In this document: piece by piece, positions 20,306-32,300 of the stretch
Position numbering within the stretch: the stretch's first letter is position 1
How the letters are laid out: the number at the start of each line of letters is the position of its first letter
Assembly (NCBI GenBank): GCA_036250195.1
Contig: JAVHZZ010000002.1
Coordinates: forward strand, 64,012,705 to 64,076,704
Direction: 5' to 3'
Source: Mixophyes australis
Taxonomy: Eukaryota; Chordata; Amphibia; Anura; Limnodynastidae
Length of the DNA: 64,000 nucleotides
Program-made: the position numbers and the translations under genes
Notes under the pieces: generated by a model
Databases searched by the model: none
Seen by the model: only the letters and a program-made list of their open reading frames with translations
Told to the model about the DNA's origin: nothing

Positions 20306-21230
20306 CACTGATGATGTTGTTCAACTTACTGATTTCTGGATCATATGCTTGCTTCGCTGCAAGCTTCATGGTTTGTAATTCAGACAGAATCTATAATCCT
20401 TCAGCACATCCGAGTTATTTTTCAGCAAATCAAGATCTTTAAACTTGTTCGTCTCTAAGGTGTCCAGACAGGCAAGGAATCCATGGAATGAAACTCTTAA
20501 GAGACAGTCAAACAAATTATTTTCCTGACTGTAGGCCTCATCAATTAAGAAAAGGCATGTCCTTTGTGTTCGCATTAGTGGCACAAAACCTACAGATCAG
20601 CTTTGGTAAGCAAAAGATATTAAGGGATTGACCACTATGCGCCTTATACATTGGTGTTTTTGGAGATGCCTCATTCTTGTTGTATTTTACCACAATTGCT
20701 TTCAGTAGGTAGTTAACCTGGTGGCTTTTAGAATCCATTGTGGTAATTTCCTTACAGCAGGTGGGACATTTGAAAGATGAATTTCCTTCAATGACACCTT
20801 TCAAACATTGTTTACAAAAGTTGTATGAGCATGGTAAATGTTGAGGATCTTCAAAAATTCTATAGCAGATGGGGCATGTGAGCTCTTCCTCCATCAGTTC
20901 AATCACAATCTAAAGAGAACACAGTGGAAGTCAGGAAAAACAGTCAAAAACATTGTAACATTAAAGCCAGCAACTTAAACACTTAGGGCTAGATTTACTA
21001 AGCTGCAGGTTTGAAAAAGTGGAGATGTTGCCTATAGCAACCAATCAGATTCTAGCTATCATTTTGTAGAAGGTAGTAAATAAATGAAAGCTAGAATCTG
21101 ATTGGTTGCTATAGGCAACATCCCCACTTTTTCAAACCCGCAGCTTAGTAAATCTAGCCCTAAAAATGTAAAGTGCAAGTTTAGAGAGCATCTAACCTTT
21201 GAAATAATACATGAATTCTACAATATAAGA
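20304..21230 (-). pseudogene. TRIM13-like unprocessed pseudogene (5' half)
   Basis: The minus-strand frame 20541-20906 reads ELTCPICYRIFEDPQHLPCS, NFCKQCLKGVIEG, FKCPTC and HQVNYLLKAIV: the RING and linker of the TRIM13 at 59481-60701. A second frame (20366-20584) continues with LACLDTLETNK, and the match goes on out of frame through AYDPEISKLNNIISEQ to about 20304, where it is cut. The zinc-ligand Cys after LPCS is preceded by Tyr (SYNFC for SHNFC), and the B-box is disrupted. Upstream, the copy retains the intron end (GTGTTCTCTTTAG acceptor) and further intron sequence to about 21225, so it arose by DNA duplication, not retroposition. It lies inverted relative to the parent, 39 kb away. A MITE interrupts it at 20987-21160. 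Confidence 0.85.
20987..21160. mobile_element. Palindromic MITE, GGGCTAGATTTACTAAG ends
   Basis: Near-perfect inverted halves: GGGCTAGATTTACTAAGC to GCTTAGTAAATCTAGCCC, with inner GTTGCCTATAGCAACCAATC and its complement. TTA precedes and TAA follows. It sits in the intron-derived part of the TRIM13-like pseudogene, which lacks an equivalent in the parent locus, so it inserted after duplication. Related copies occur at 50968-51145 and, partly, 36903-37005. Confidence 0.8.
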
Positions 21231-22027
21231 CTTTGTTGTTTGGGTGTCATCGTCATATCTCTCAAAGGGTCAAGTACTATATTTGATACTTGACATCTTT
21301 GACTTCTTTTTGACGGTCTCATAAAAGTCTACTTCTGTCTACTGAAGTCACCTGGGATGGGTTGAATTAAATAACTGGGACATTTTTAACATTAATTAAC
21401 TTCAGTCCTTTCAGGAATGCACAGTTTAGAGGTTAAATTGGTTGCATCCAGTCAATTTCTCCCATTTAAAGTACATAATTATCTTGGCCATAAGCAATAG
21501 ACTGCCATGGCCTTGGCTGTTGCATGACAGAGATGCCCTATTTGGGCCCTTTGCTAGAGTGAAGGATAGCTGTGACCCTGCCTCTGTAAGGAAAATGCTT
21601 TCTATTCTACATCGTATATTTAGGGCACAACTGATTAATTTATTCATTTATAGCATATTCTCAATTATTGTATTCCGCCAGAGATAATTTGTTAGGAAAA
21701 TCCACTTATTATTTTTTTACAGCGTTTTATTTTATCTCTATATTTATTCCTTTCAAACTTGTCAAACATATTTCTTGTAAAAACCACCTTTTAGCAAAAA
21801 TCTTGAATTATACAACCAATTGATTCAACTTCCTAAGTTATCACTTTCCTAATTATCCTCATGTTTATCACTCATGACAAAGTCTACCTCAGAACTATTG
21901 CTAGAAGCAAGGGCAGAATGGCATTCTGAAAGTTGCCTCATGTGGGCGGGACCAAATCAACTGTAGGCGGGGGTAGCACAACTTTATCACAGCAATACAA
22001 GGAGGAGCCTGTCACATCCCTGTAAAC

Positions 22028-22136
22028 GCTACACAATACAGACGGCATCCCAGTGACCCGCCACACAATACAGACGGCATCCCAGTGACCCGCCACACAA
22101 TACAGATGGCATCCTAGTGACCCGCCACACAATACA
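22028..22136. repeat. Minisatellite, about 32-bp unit, 3+ copies
   Basis: The unit ACACAATACAGACGGCATCC + CAGTGACCCGCC is repeated, with the third copy carrying T for C changes and a partial fourth (ACACAATACATTGG). A variable number in the population is likely. Confidence 0.85.
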
Positions 22137-22439
22137 TTGGAAATCCCTGTGGCCACTAAACAAAGTGCCAGAGAGAAAACACAGAAAAATGTACACTCAG
22201 AGCACGAGAGCTCAAGTACTTTTTTCTACTAGATGCTTAAAACTTGATCCAGATAAAAATGCAGCAATTGTTTGGGAGATCACATGGAAAAAAAATCATT
22301 CCGCATAAAAGTATGATAATTAAGGGGTACACAAACAGGCACATAAACATGTAAAAATATAAAAAATATGTCTGCAGACAAGAGCTTAAAATCAAAACCA
22401 CAGTACAGAAAAAATACAAAAAAAAGTATGTAAAAGCAT

Positions 22440-23050
22440 GAATATAGAGATTAAGAAAATGCAGCCGATAAATATATGTATCCTAGGAATAGAACACCAG
22501 AGTCTTCTTCAGCTGTATATAAACACCTCCATATATCTATCCCATAAACAACAGGAAGACAGTCCAGGAATCGTCGTGTCAGTAAGAAAAGAGGAAGAAG
22601 GTATCTTAGGTATAGGATATGCCCGGGAGCTCCGGTCCAGAAGTAGTACCAACCTCTCACTTGCACCTCTTGAACTGGAGAAACGCCGGCCGGCTGTATT
22701 CTTCCTTGTGTATTCCTTCACTCGCAGCTACTTCGGACTAATGTGCGCATGCGCACCCTTCCATCTTAAGTCCTGTTAGGCTTATAGGATAGTTATTCTC
22801 GGTCTCCATGCCAGCAAAGATAAAAACATTAAATTAATAAACTCCATATGCCACATCTGGACCAATGCGTTTCACCCACGCAATGGCGGGCTTCCTCAGG
22901 GAGTGTGAATGCCCCCCTTTTTCGCTTAGAGAAAACCATACAGATGACGTAGCTTGCTTCTATAGGTCCAGGTTTCGGGAGGGTCCAGTGTAAACAGGTC
23001 ATAGGCCAGTTCAAACAACCCCCTCCAGGGGTGATGGTCAACATTCCAGA
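22440..23050 (-). mobile_element. Penelope-like element end with hammerhead-like core (tentative)
   Basis: On the minus strand near 22902-22858 the sequence CTGAGGAAGCCCGCC-ATTGCGTGGGTGAAACGC has the hammerhead layout: CTGANGA, a pairable stem II (CCCGC/GCGTGGG), then GAAAC and a GTC triplet after a short loop. Such motifs occur in the terminal repeats of Penelope-like elements. The core has G for T in CTGATGA, so activity is unlikely. Flanking minus-strand frames (22451-22666, 22829-23044) show no recognised protein. Confidence 0.4.
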
Positions 23051-23554
23051 AGATTCTCCCGCCCAGAAGCTAGTCTATTCACAATACACAGTCAGTAACA
23101 TTTTAACCATTTATTCCCTAACATCGCTAACTAGAGTATGTAATGTGTGATCCCTTCGGTGAATGAACCGGACAACTGCGGATGAATAGGGGATTAAAAT
23201 GATACTAAACATGACATGTTTCCTGTAACCTGAACCTTAAGTATCACTAAAGTGTACATATAACCTTAATATATATATAACTATAAACTAAATACCATCT
23301 GCTCATAAATCACGGTGGAATGGAACCAATATAAATATGAAATATATAAATAACTAAATGTGAGAGTGCGAGTGTGTGCGTGCGTATTTTACCGTGAGAT
23401 TGCGCCGTGCCACGTGTTATGTGGCATACTGATCGCAATCGCACTGTAAAACAATATTAACCAATATACTTCCGTTCATCAAATTATACGACTTCGACAG
23501 CAGTAATCGGAGAAACGGAATCTGAATAGATACACGTATGGTTAATAATAGGTT

Positions 23555-23967
23555 CTGTCAAAACAAGCCGAGGTTTGGTACACAGGTACAATGAGGTACA
23601 GAGTCAGGAAGCAGCTGGATAGTCAGAACGGAGCCGGAGTCTGGTACACAGGAGGGCAATGCAGTAGCAGAACCAGGAGGCAGATGGAGTGTCAGGACGA
23701 AGCCAGAGTCTGGTACACAAATGGTCAATGAACAGGATAGCAACTTGGAGAGCGAGAGCACAGGAACCAAACTAGGATCAGGAGTCAGACAAGCTGAAAC
23801 ACTTGTTGCTCTGGCACTGCTATAGTCTCAGAGCGAGGTCTATATACCCTGCAGAAAGACTATCCCGCCTCCCATCCATGATCACGTGACTGCCCGACCC
23901 AGGAAAAGCTGAGTTCTACACAGAGGGAGAGGAAATCAGCAACACAGGAGAGTGTGGAACAGGTAAG
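23555..23967 (-). mobile_element. LTR-like element, antisense
   Basis: On the minus strand it starts TGTCACAACTTACC and ends near GTTTTGACA, with a TATATAG box-like motif (about 23838) and a CT-rich downstream half containing imperfect repeats of GTGTACCAGACTCTGGC-type phrases (about 23573, 23638, 23708). No target duplication is seen. The style matches solo LTRs of Ty3-like elements. Confidence 0.45.
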
Positions 23968-23984
23968 TTGTGACACACATACCC

Positions 23985-24012
23985 ACACTGACAAGTATAC
24001 AATGCCATATAC

Positions 24013-24047
<35 letters not shown>

Positions 24048-24332
24048 TATACACAAGGTTATATACCTAAACAGACACTATGCCATATACCTACATACAC
24101 ACACAATGCCATATACCTACATACACACACACACAATGCCATATACCTATACAGACATACACAATGCCATATAAACACACACACAATACCTTATACCTAC
24201 ACACACACAATGCCATATACCACACACACACACACACACTCACACACACACAATGCCATATACCCACATGCACACACAATGCCATAAACACACACACACA
24301 TACACAATGCCATACACACACACACGTTTTTA
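23985..24332. repeat. CA-rich microsatellite / minisatellite
   Basis: (CA)n at 24018-24044 is followed by many copies of CACACAATGCCATATACCTA with variable CA spacers. ORFs on both strands here are repeat translations and are not genes. Confidence 0.9.
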
Positions 24333-24495
24333 TTGAATCGTGAGGACCTGTGTCTGGAACATGGAGCATAGGCACACCCCTTTCCTAATGCCCTGTCAAC
24401 AAAACAATCAGATGGGTATATGTAGGAACTGTTTGTCACCATAAGAACCACATGAAATTTACAGTTTGACTTTGCATAAACTACTGACACAGACT

Positions 24496-24564
24496 GCGAG
24501 ATGGGAAAGTTTCATGTATTTTGACCGTTTGAGGATGTCCACATTCCTGCATACATAAATTAAT
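24496..24564. repeat. Ancestral tandem duplication split by the L1 insertion, left unit
   Basis: GAAAGTTTCATGTATTTTGA, TTGAGGATGTCCACATTCCTGC left of the L1 matches GAAAGTTTCATGTTTTTTGG, CTGAGGACATCTGCATTCCTGC right of it (27022-27072). The pre-insertion locus was a two-unit tandem repeat of about 80 bases. Confidence 0.7.
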
Positions 24565-27019
24565 AAATTATAACAATGGAAAACCTCATTCGCCTAACAT
24601 GCTCCTTAGTCTAGATGCTCACAAGGCGTTCGATACAGTTTCATGGTCCTATTTATTGGCTGTAATGAGAAGAAGGGAATTTGGGTCGGAATTCATAGCA
24701 TTGATAGACTACTTCTACGATACTTCATCAACATCTTTGATAATCAATACACTACTGGTGGACCATTGGTGATGACAAGAGGCACTCGACAAGGATGCCC
24801 GATGTCCCCATTACTGTTTAATCTTTCATTAGACCCAATGTTGAGAATAATTCAGCAATGGCCTCAGCTTCAGGGCATTACTATAGAAACAGAGCATACC
24901 AAAATCACAGCGTTTGCTGATGATATCCTGATACACATTTCAAACCCAGTGTTCTGCCTTAGTCTATTGATGGAGAAAATTTAGGAAATTGAATCAGTAT
25001 CGGGATTTGAGGTGAATTTTGAGAAATCGACAGCTATTTTTTTAGGTAAAAGCTTGAACCCTTGGATTGGACTGGGCTAATAAATCAATATTATATTTGG
25101 GGGTCCGACTCCTGAGGAACATTGGCAAAGCTATAACTGATATGCAGAAGTAATTCGATGGTTGGGGAAAACTCAACCTTTCATACTTGGGGAGGACGAA
25201 CCTCTTGAAGATTATATCATTTCCTCGTTTATTATACCCATTACAAACATTACCACTTTTGTTAACACAAAAGGACTCACAACGTATCAACTATTTGTTT
25301 CGTAGATTTATATGGAACAAGAAACGCCCAAGGATCAGCCTTATTAAACTTCAACAGCCTAAGGCAAATGGGGGTATAAATTTTCCTGATGTGGTTCAAT
25401 ATAGTCATGCAGCCCGACTACGTTACTTGAAAGATTGGTTAACAGACCAGAGCATATACACTAAGCTAGCAGTGGAGAAACAGTTCCCCTCTGATATTCA
25501 CATAAGGGCTTTTCTTCAATTACATGATCAAGAACTCCCTACCCATATTCTAGAAAATCCCCTCGTTCTTTCTGTTAGAAAGATTTGGCACATTTTATGG
25601 CATAAATTACATCTAAACCCCTATAAATCCATACACTTGCCATTTGCAAAAAATCCTGCATTTCAAGATGGCATGGCGGCTCGCCCCTTTATTGGATGGG
25701 AGAAAGAGGGACTACGGACAGTTGGACAACTATTAGATAAGACTAGGAGGAAACTACTCCGCCATAGTGGAGCGTTGGAAACATTTCCCTTTCTAGGACC
25801 ATGTGACCTTTCATTTATTCAGGCTCAATACTATGCAAGAGAAGTAGTCTCTTTTTGCTGCAGTTGATTGGGATAATCTTCTTGATACATTGTTATTATC
25901 CACTCCTTTCAAAAAAAGAGCAATTTCATCTAACTATACTTTCTTAAGAACTATAATAGATCATACCAAAATTGCATTAGATATCAGTGGGTGGACACGC
26001 CACTTCCCTGGACTGACAGAACAGATATTATTGAAAGAATTAGCTAGGTCTATAAAAATCATTCCAGCGTCCACATACGCAGAAATGTTCCTCAATATAT
26101 TTCATAGAGGATATCTTTCACCTCCTCATCGAGGTTTAATTGGATTAACAGATGACCCTAGATGTCCTAAATGTGGTGAACTTCAAGCAGACTTATATCA
26201 TTGCTTTTGGGCTTGTCCTGTGATCAGGGCCTTCTGGACCCGGATATGGAGATTCGCAACCGCAGAATTAGTTAATTTTTTGCCACTTACCCCTGACTGG
26301 GCAGTGCTGGGTATACTGCCATCTGCCACACGTACTTCGATAGGAGGGAGAAGGTTGCTCATGGCAATTTTGGCAGCGGCTAGAAAATCAATTCTACATA
26401 TGTGGATCCAGAATTCCCCTCCAACATTAGACTTATTTAAGGAAAAGATGTATTTTCTGCTACGGATGGACTAGTTGGAGTCATCTCTCCAGAAAGGGAA
26501 ATTAACTAGTAAATTCTTCGAAACATGGGAGAGCTATAAAAATATCCTACCCACTTGGCTGCGAACACAGTTATATGATTGTTTCCACCAAACACTCTGG
26601 TTTGAAACTAGAATATTTCTTCAAGATCCCCCAATTTTTATATAGGGAAGGAAACTTGGTCTGCCTTTTTACTCTGGTCTCCCCGCACTTCAATGTTTTT
26701 TTGTTTTTTTTTAAATATTTTCTTGGTAACAGTTGACTTTGACTTGAAAACGTTGGAACCCCTGGATTAATCCCCCTAATAGAAGATGTTATTATAGTTA
26801 TTGTCATTAACATTACCCTCATGGCAAATACAATGAGATAACTAATTGTGATTGTTTTCTGGATAATCATATCCACCAAACAAGGAATGAAGTGAATTTT
26901 CTTGCACACTGAATATATTTGTAACTGAATCTCAATGTATACAAATATTATTGTATTGAATTTATCTGAGCATTCTTCAATAAAATTTGCTTTTAAAGAA
27001 AAAAAAATTATAACAATGG
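24565..27019 (+). mobile_element. L1/Tx1-clade LINE, 5'-truncated, with 15-bp target duplications
   Basis: The insertion (24580-27004) is bounded by AAATTATAACAATGG at 24565-24579 and 27005-27019 and ends in AATAAAATTTGC, then an A-rich tail. It carries ORF2 from RT onward: LDAHKAFDTVSW, RQGCPMSPLLFN, FADD at 24913-24924, then in the frame 25187-25867 FIWNKKRPRISLIKLQQPKANGG (cited by parts) and in 25890-26474 a C-terminal zinc-like CPKCGELQADLYHCFWACP. Stops and a frameshift break ORF2 into three frames (24643-24984, 25187-25867, 25890-26474). The subfamily differs from the 2887-13145 element. Confidence 0.9.
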
Positions 27020-27179
27020 CGGAGAAAGTTTCATGTTTTTTGGCCATCTGAGGACATCTGCATTCCTGCTTGCACCAACACCTAGCCATGGAGGTTACAG
27101 CCCTGTTCAACCACTGTACATCATTTCAAAAGTTTGATCCTTCTTTAAAGCTGTAATGCGGTTCCTTATGTAGAATTTC

Positions 27180-29740
27180 AGTATGAATCATTCAGCCATG
27201 AGGCACACAACACAGTCACGCTTTTCTGGTACCCGACATGTCTATATAAACTTCATCAGGTGTTTCTCCACAGCCTGGACCTCCTCTCTGTCCCAGGTTT
27301 ACTCCGCACTTCTTTGCAACCGGAAAGGAAGAAGAGCGATCCAATACAGTGCTGCAAAATACAGAGAAGGCAAAGTTCTTTTGCCTAGCGAAATTGTGTG
27401 CTACACCTACCTGTCGAAGCCATGGCTGAGCACTGGTCCCTTGTTGCCAGGACCATCGTCTCTCTTCTGACATGTAAGTGTCGACCGAACAATTGACCAC
27501 TTGTCCCTCTGTCATGGGGGATTGCTCATCATCCGACAGGTCGCTCTGTAGCTGGACCAGTTCTGAAAAGAAACAGATATGTAAATGGCCGAGGTAAAAG
27601 TGAAAAGTATACAACAGACATGAGATCAATGCGCATCTTGTCCAAATTCTTGCCTTTGAATTCGGCCAGTCTGCCACTCTCGAGAGCCATTAATAATTTG
27701 CTGATCTTGGCGAGTTGGAGGGTACCTTCTGGGAGGCGGTAATACTGCCGCTGCACCTTGATGTTGTGCCCAAGGAGGTCTGCAAACTGATCCAGTTCTG
27801 TGTCATTGAGGACCCTCAAGAGAGTGACAAAGTGCTTTTGAATCTTCGTGGAAGACAGCGTGTGGGGATGTTTGGCCCCACACTCTTGGGCAAACAGTTG
27901 TATGCAATCGAAGCCTCTGAAGTGTGACAAGGCCGCTGGTTTGGCAAACATGTAGACATTTTGGATATCCACTCCACATTTTTCATGCTTCTCTGCAAGA
28001 AGTTCCATTGCAGCTTGCATGTTTGGTGTCAGCAGGATGGGGACTTTTCTCCCTCGTTTTCCTCGGATTTCAATGCAAATGAAGTGCTGGCAGACTTCCT
28101 CTCAACCTCAGAAAGCACTATAGCCACATCTTAGTGGAGATCCAAAGTATGTCTTGAGGAGAACGTAGTCAGCAACATTTTGGAAACCTCCCCTTTCCTT
28201 CTTCGATTTGAACAAGATCACCTGTGCCAGGATGACTTTTGCAAGCAGTGTCCAGTGGTTAAGCGTAGGCTCGGTGGATAGACCACTGTGGTAGGCTTGC
28301 TGCTTCTCATTGAGGTACAAGTGCATCTTTTTCACATCTTCCGCGAAAGGTAAGAGCTGAGGCATGTTCCACTTGGACTCCTTAAGAGTTTTCAAGGCAG
28401 CCGATGAGATCAACTCTTTCCATCTCGCCTCATTTATCTTCCTGAAATTTCGTGTGTTTTCATCCACAAGAGTGCAGCCCTCCATCATGGCTCGGCACTC
28501 CACAATGCTCGCTATCTTTTGAAGGCTGTGCCCAACCTTGCGTGCCAGCGAGGATGGCTTAAATGTACCTGTCTCCTCATCATAGCCAGCTACCAGCTTC
28601 TCAGCATCTACTATGTGCAGAAAGTTTGATGGGGTGGTAAAGTCTTCCATGCTCTCCAAAGGGGTAGTTCTTCTGGCCTGTAGCAGTAGCCTGCCCATTT
28701 CTCTAAGCATCTGATAGATGTACTCGTGCCTGCCAACATTTGAACCGACCAGGTTGAAGAGATGCTGCACCATCTGCATGATGCATCGGTCATTTTTGAC
28801 TGCGAGTAAGACTTCATCCTGGGTCATGTCACTCAAGAGCTTCCAAAAGCCACCACAGATGTCAGGTGGAACAGACTGAGCAAAGGCACACCTGTTTTTG
28901 CCAGGTGTGAGCTTGTTGCCCCTTTGGTTTAGCTTACATCTCTTCATGTGTCGCCTTAGGTATTTCTTTGCAAACAAGCCTTGGCAGGCAGCACAGTACA
29001 TGAAGCCTTCGGCATCCATCTCTTTGTCTGTAAGTTTGCACGGGACCAGAATGCTATGGCCTGTCCTCATTGCCTCAGCGTTGTGTGCAATGTTAGCCCT
29101 ATTGCGAAGATGTGCCAATTGCATGCACCTTTCGATCGAGTGCTTGGGGAATTTCACAGCCCAGTCTGCTTTAGTGTCATTGCGGTGAACATTCTCCATG
29201 TGCCGGGCTATTTTGGAGAAGGGCATCTCACAGTACAGGCAGTATTGCTTTTTGCTATATGCCCTGGAGCCATCACTGTTTCTGGATAGCGTTTGGACAG
29301 CGTTTCTTCTCTCCGACCCTCTGTGTTTAAAACACAGCTGCCATAAGGTCAGGAATGGTCGTACATACAACTCTTCTCTGGGTACCTGCACTGTGCTCCA
29401 CTGGTTGGCAATGGGGCATCTCCGTTGGTGTCTGAACCGAACTCCTCCAAAGTGTCAGGGGCATATGCTTCTCCACTGCTCTCCGGGCTTTAGTCGGAGC
29501 CACTGGTGGCTTTGTCATTCTCCACTGTCCCTACTTTACCTTCAGAAGTAGACAGATGCAACTGTGTATTGACCTGTTTGTTGTATAAAGCACCAGATAG
29601 CTGCAGTCGCTTCCTCTTCCCGCTCCTGCTATGTATATGGACTGTTTGCTGACCTCTGGTGGTGGAATGTACACACACTTTCCCCTCCACATTGGACACA
29701 TGCTCACGTCCGACAAAAGTGACTCACGGGACATGCCGTA
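27180..29740 (-). pseudogene. Crypton-like zinc-finger/tyrosine-recombinase gene, decayed
   Basis: The minus-strand frame 28108-29391 (427 residues) holds two C2H2-like fingers: CLYCEMPFSKIARHMENVH, and CAACQGLFAKKYLRRHMKRC. A long helical region follows (MTQDEVLLAVKNDRCI, SLARKVGHSLQKIA, AKVILAQVILF). After two frameshifts near 28130 and 28095 the C-terminal frame to 27529 has GKRGRKVPILL, LSSTKIQKHFVTLL, DLLGHNIKVQRQYYRLPE: a tyrosine-recombinase catalytic end with GH and the Tyr. The expected Arg of the R-x-x-H box seems replaced (STKIQKH). Out-of-frame C-terminal pieces (AVEKHLMKFI, stop, TCRVPEKRDC) follow to about 27180. This matches a YR/Crypton-type family common in fish and amphibians; it is recalled by pattern only. 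Broken, so not functional. Confidence 0.65.
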
Positions 29741-29764
29741 TTTTTATGCTGACCATATCAAGGT

Positions 29765-29890
29765 CCCCTCCATACCCATTACCATATACACACACATTAT
29801 ACATACATAGACTATGCAATATACATACATACACAACACCAATTACACACAAACACAATCCCAGGCATATAACACCCACACACCCCTGTG
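29765..29890. repeat. CA/TA-rich simple repeat
   Basis: ACACACACATTATACATACATAG and related phrases repeat imperfectly. Low complexity only. Confidence 0.7.
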
Positions 29891-30777
29891 GCCCCTTGTA
29901 CTTAGCTGCTGTCTGCTGATATTCACTGATGGAAGTTTATTGCAGACAGTAGGAAGGTCCTTAGTCTCCTCTCATGAGACTAAAAGCTTTGTTGCCGCTC
30001 TTTGAAATGACAGGCAGCCTGGCAGCAGTCTGATTGGCTGTCTGGCTGCCTGTCTCAATAAGGTCATTGATGGGGGCGGCCCTGATAAGCAATGCCCACG
30101 CCCTCCTGCTGGGTGGGAAAAAAAAATCATTACTAAGGCAGCCTAGTTAGGGCAACAACCCCCCACCTCCTATGCTGTGTGCTCGCACCAAGCGTCTGCA
30201 CGCGCTCCATTTTACATTTATTCTTAGAATTTTTTATTTTTTAAAAAAAAATCATTCAATACTGAGGTGGCTCGTTAGGGTACCGCCCTACCAAGAAACT
30301 TCCCGGTAAGGCTTATCACCAATCCGCCCCTGGCTAGAAGTGCTGTCATTTTGTTGTAAAACCATCCAATTCACATCTAATTCCTTATACCCAGCTATAG
30401 TCCTGTTTTTGAAGGACAGTTATTATTTGATGCTATCAGAATGAATGTAGCTGCACAGAATCGGTGGTATAATGGGCATATCAGATAGTAGTTTGGAGTG
30501 TGCGCTGATGGCAGAGATGCATTTTTTTTAATTCAGAAATTATGAGTCATGTTTCCTTTTAATAGGGCATCTACTTTTCACAAAATATTTGTTATATACA
30601 TACATAGAGAATATACTACACATGAAAGCACAGGACAATAATTGAAACCACCTATTGTAGTACTTATTAGATTAAAAAACTGTGCAAGGAAATAATGGGC
30701 ACTGGAAGGAATGGATCCAAATGGCTGGATACAGTAGGGTGAAAGAAACTTGTGGTCAGAAATGCAGCTAGGAGGTT

Positions 30778-31095
30778 AACAGGGATGGGCTGGACCGGGG
30801 AGCAGGGGGGCATATGCCCCCCGGGCCGGACCCAAAAAGACTATTTTGGGCAAGTCCCTCCCTAGTCTCTGTTAGTGGCTGGCCCCTCTTCCGGGACCAG
30901 CCACCATCTCCCATTGGCGTCGGTCCGTCCCCCCTGCCTCCCTTCCACTATGTGTGGCCGCCTCCTATTGCTGTCACATGGGACGCTCACCATGTGACAG
31001 GTGCCGTCCCATCTGTGAAGACTACACAGAGCGCGGCGCGGATAGAACCATGTAAGTGCGGGGGAGGTATATTTAGTGAGTGTGTGTGTGTGTAT
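30778..31095. other. GC-rich flank of a repeat array
   Basis: GGGATGGGCTGGACCGGGG and CATATGCCCCCCGGGCC open a block whose counterpart GTGCCCCGGGCCCCC-AAGAG lies at about 32668. Together they seem to bound an interspersed element (30778-32705) that contains the tandem arrays. The frame 30814-31203 is not a recognisable protein. Confidence 0.4.
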
Positions 31096-31800
31096 GTCTG
31101 TATAATGTGTGTGGTGGTGTATGAGGGGGCAGTATATGGTGTGTGTGGGTCAGTGGTTTATGAGGGGGCCAGTATATTGTGTGTGTGTGGCAGTACATTG
31201 TGAGGGGGCCAGTATATTGTCTGTGTGGGTCAGTGGTTTATGAGGGGGCCAGTGTATTGTGTGTGTGTGCCAGTACATTGTGAGGGGGCCAGTATATTGT
31301 GTGTATGTGCCAGTACTTTGTGAGGTGGCCAGTATATTGTGTGTTTGGGTCCGTACTTTGTGAGGGGGCCATTATATGATGTCTGTGGGTCAGTGATTTA
31401 TGAAGGGGTCAGTATATTGTGTGTGTGGGCCAGTACATTGTGAGGGGGCCAGTATATTGTGAGGGGCCAGTATATTGTGAGGGGCCAGTATATTGTGTGT
31501 GTGTGGGTCAGTACTTTGTGAGGGGGTCAGAATATTATGTCCGTGGGTCAGTGATTTATGAAGGGGTCAGTATATTGTGTGTATAGGTCAGTACTTTGTG
31601 AGGGGGTCGGTTATATTGTGTGTGTGTGGGTCAGTGTTTTATGAGGGGGTCAGTATATTGTCTGTGTGGTTGAGTACTTTGTGAGGGGGTCAGTATATTG
31701 TGTCTGTACCAGTACATTGTGGGGCTGGCCAGTATATTGTGTTTGTGAGATGTGCCAGTATATTGTGTGTGTGCGTGAGGTGGGCCAGTATATTAATATA
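31095..31800. repeat. Minisatellite array, TGAGGGGGCCAGTATATTGTG units
   Basis: About 18-20 imperfect units of 30-60 bases combine TGAGGGGGCCAGTATATTG, TGTGTGTGGGTCAGTAC and TTTG in changing order (for example 31111, 31158, 31202, 31285, 31439). Higher-order variation in GGGGGCC/GGGGGTC is visible. Likely polymorphic in length. Confidence 0.9.
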
Positions 31801-32300
31801 ATCTATGAGGGAAGGGGGTCTTAAAATAATGTGGGAGGTAGTCTATTAATTTAATAGTGGAGTGCAGGTGTGCGATAATTATTGGGTGCATTTTATTTGT
31901 GGGGTGATGACTGGACAATTTAATTTAATAGTGGGGCCTATGAATTTAAGATGGAGTGATTGGACCTTTAATCTAATACTGGGGTGGTTTGGGAGCTATT
32001 AATTGAACATGGGGCTGTTTGGGAAAAATTAGGTATATTTATTAAATGTGAATATTAATAATTTAATGCCTGGGATGGTTGTGGGAAATATTTATTAAAC
32101 GCTATTTAATTTATTGCTGGGGCTGTTTGGAGGGAGGGAAGTAGGTTTGTTTATTAAATATGTATGCTATTAATTTAATGTCAGGCTAGCTGGAGAGAAA
32201 GATCTATTTATCAAATGTGAATACTGTTTTTTTTAAACATTGGTGCTGGAGGGAGGCCTAATTATAAAAAGAGGTTGCTATATTGATTTAATGTCAGGAC
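31800..32300. repeat. Degenerate AT-rich tandem array
   Basis: Phrases such as ATTAATTTAATG, GGGGCTGTTTGG and TTTATTAAATGTGAATA recur at 50-110-base spacing with strong divergence (about 31850, 31925, 31985, 32060, 32130, 32220). It is older than the adjoining GGCCAGTATATTG array. Confidence 0.6.

Noticed and set aside
22028..22136. CRISPR-like array
   Set aside because: The ~32-bp units are contiguous without spacers and the locus is eukaryotic; this is a minisatellite.
23970..24490. ORFs of His/Thr or Cys/Val repeats
   Set aside because: Translations of the CA-rich satellite.
27352..27410. A 59-base intron in the Crypton-like remnant
   Set aside because: GTAGGT and a TTTTGCAG acceptor are present, but the length is below usual vertebrate introns and the surrounding frame is already broken.
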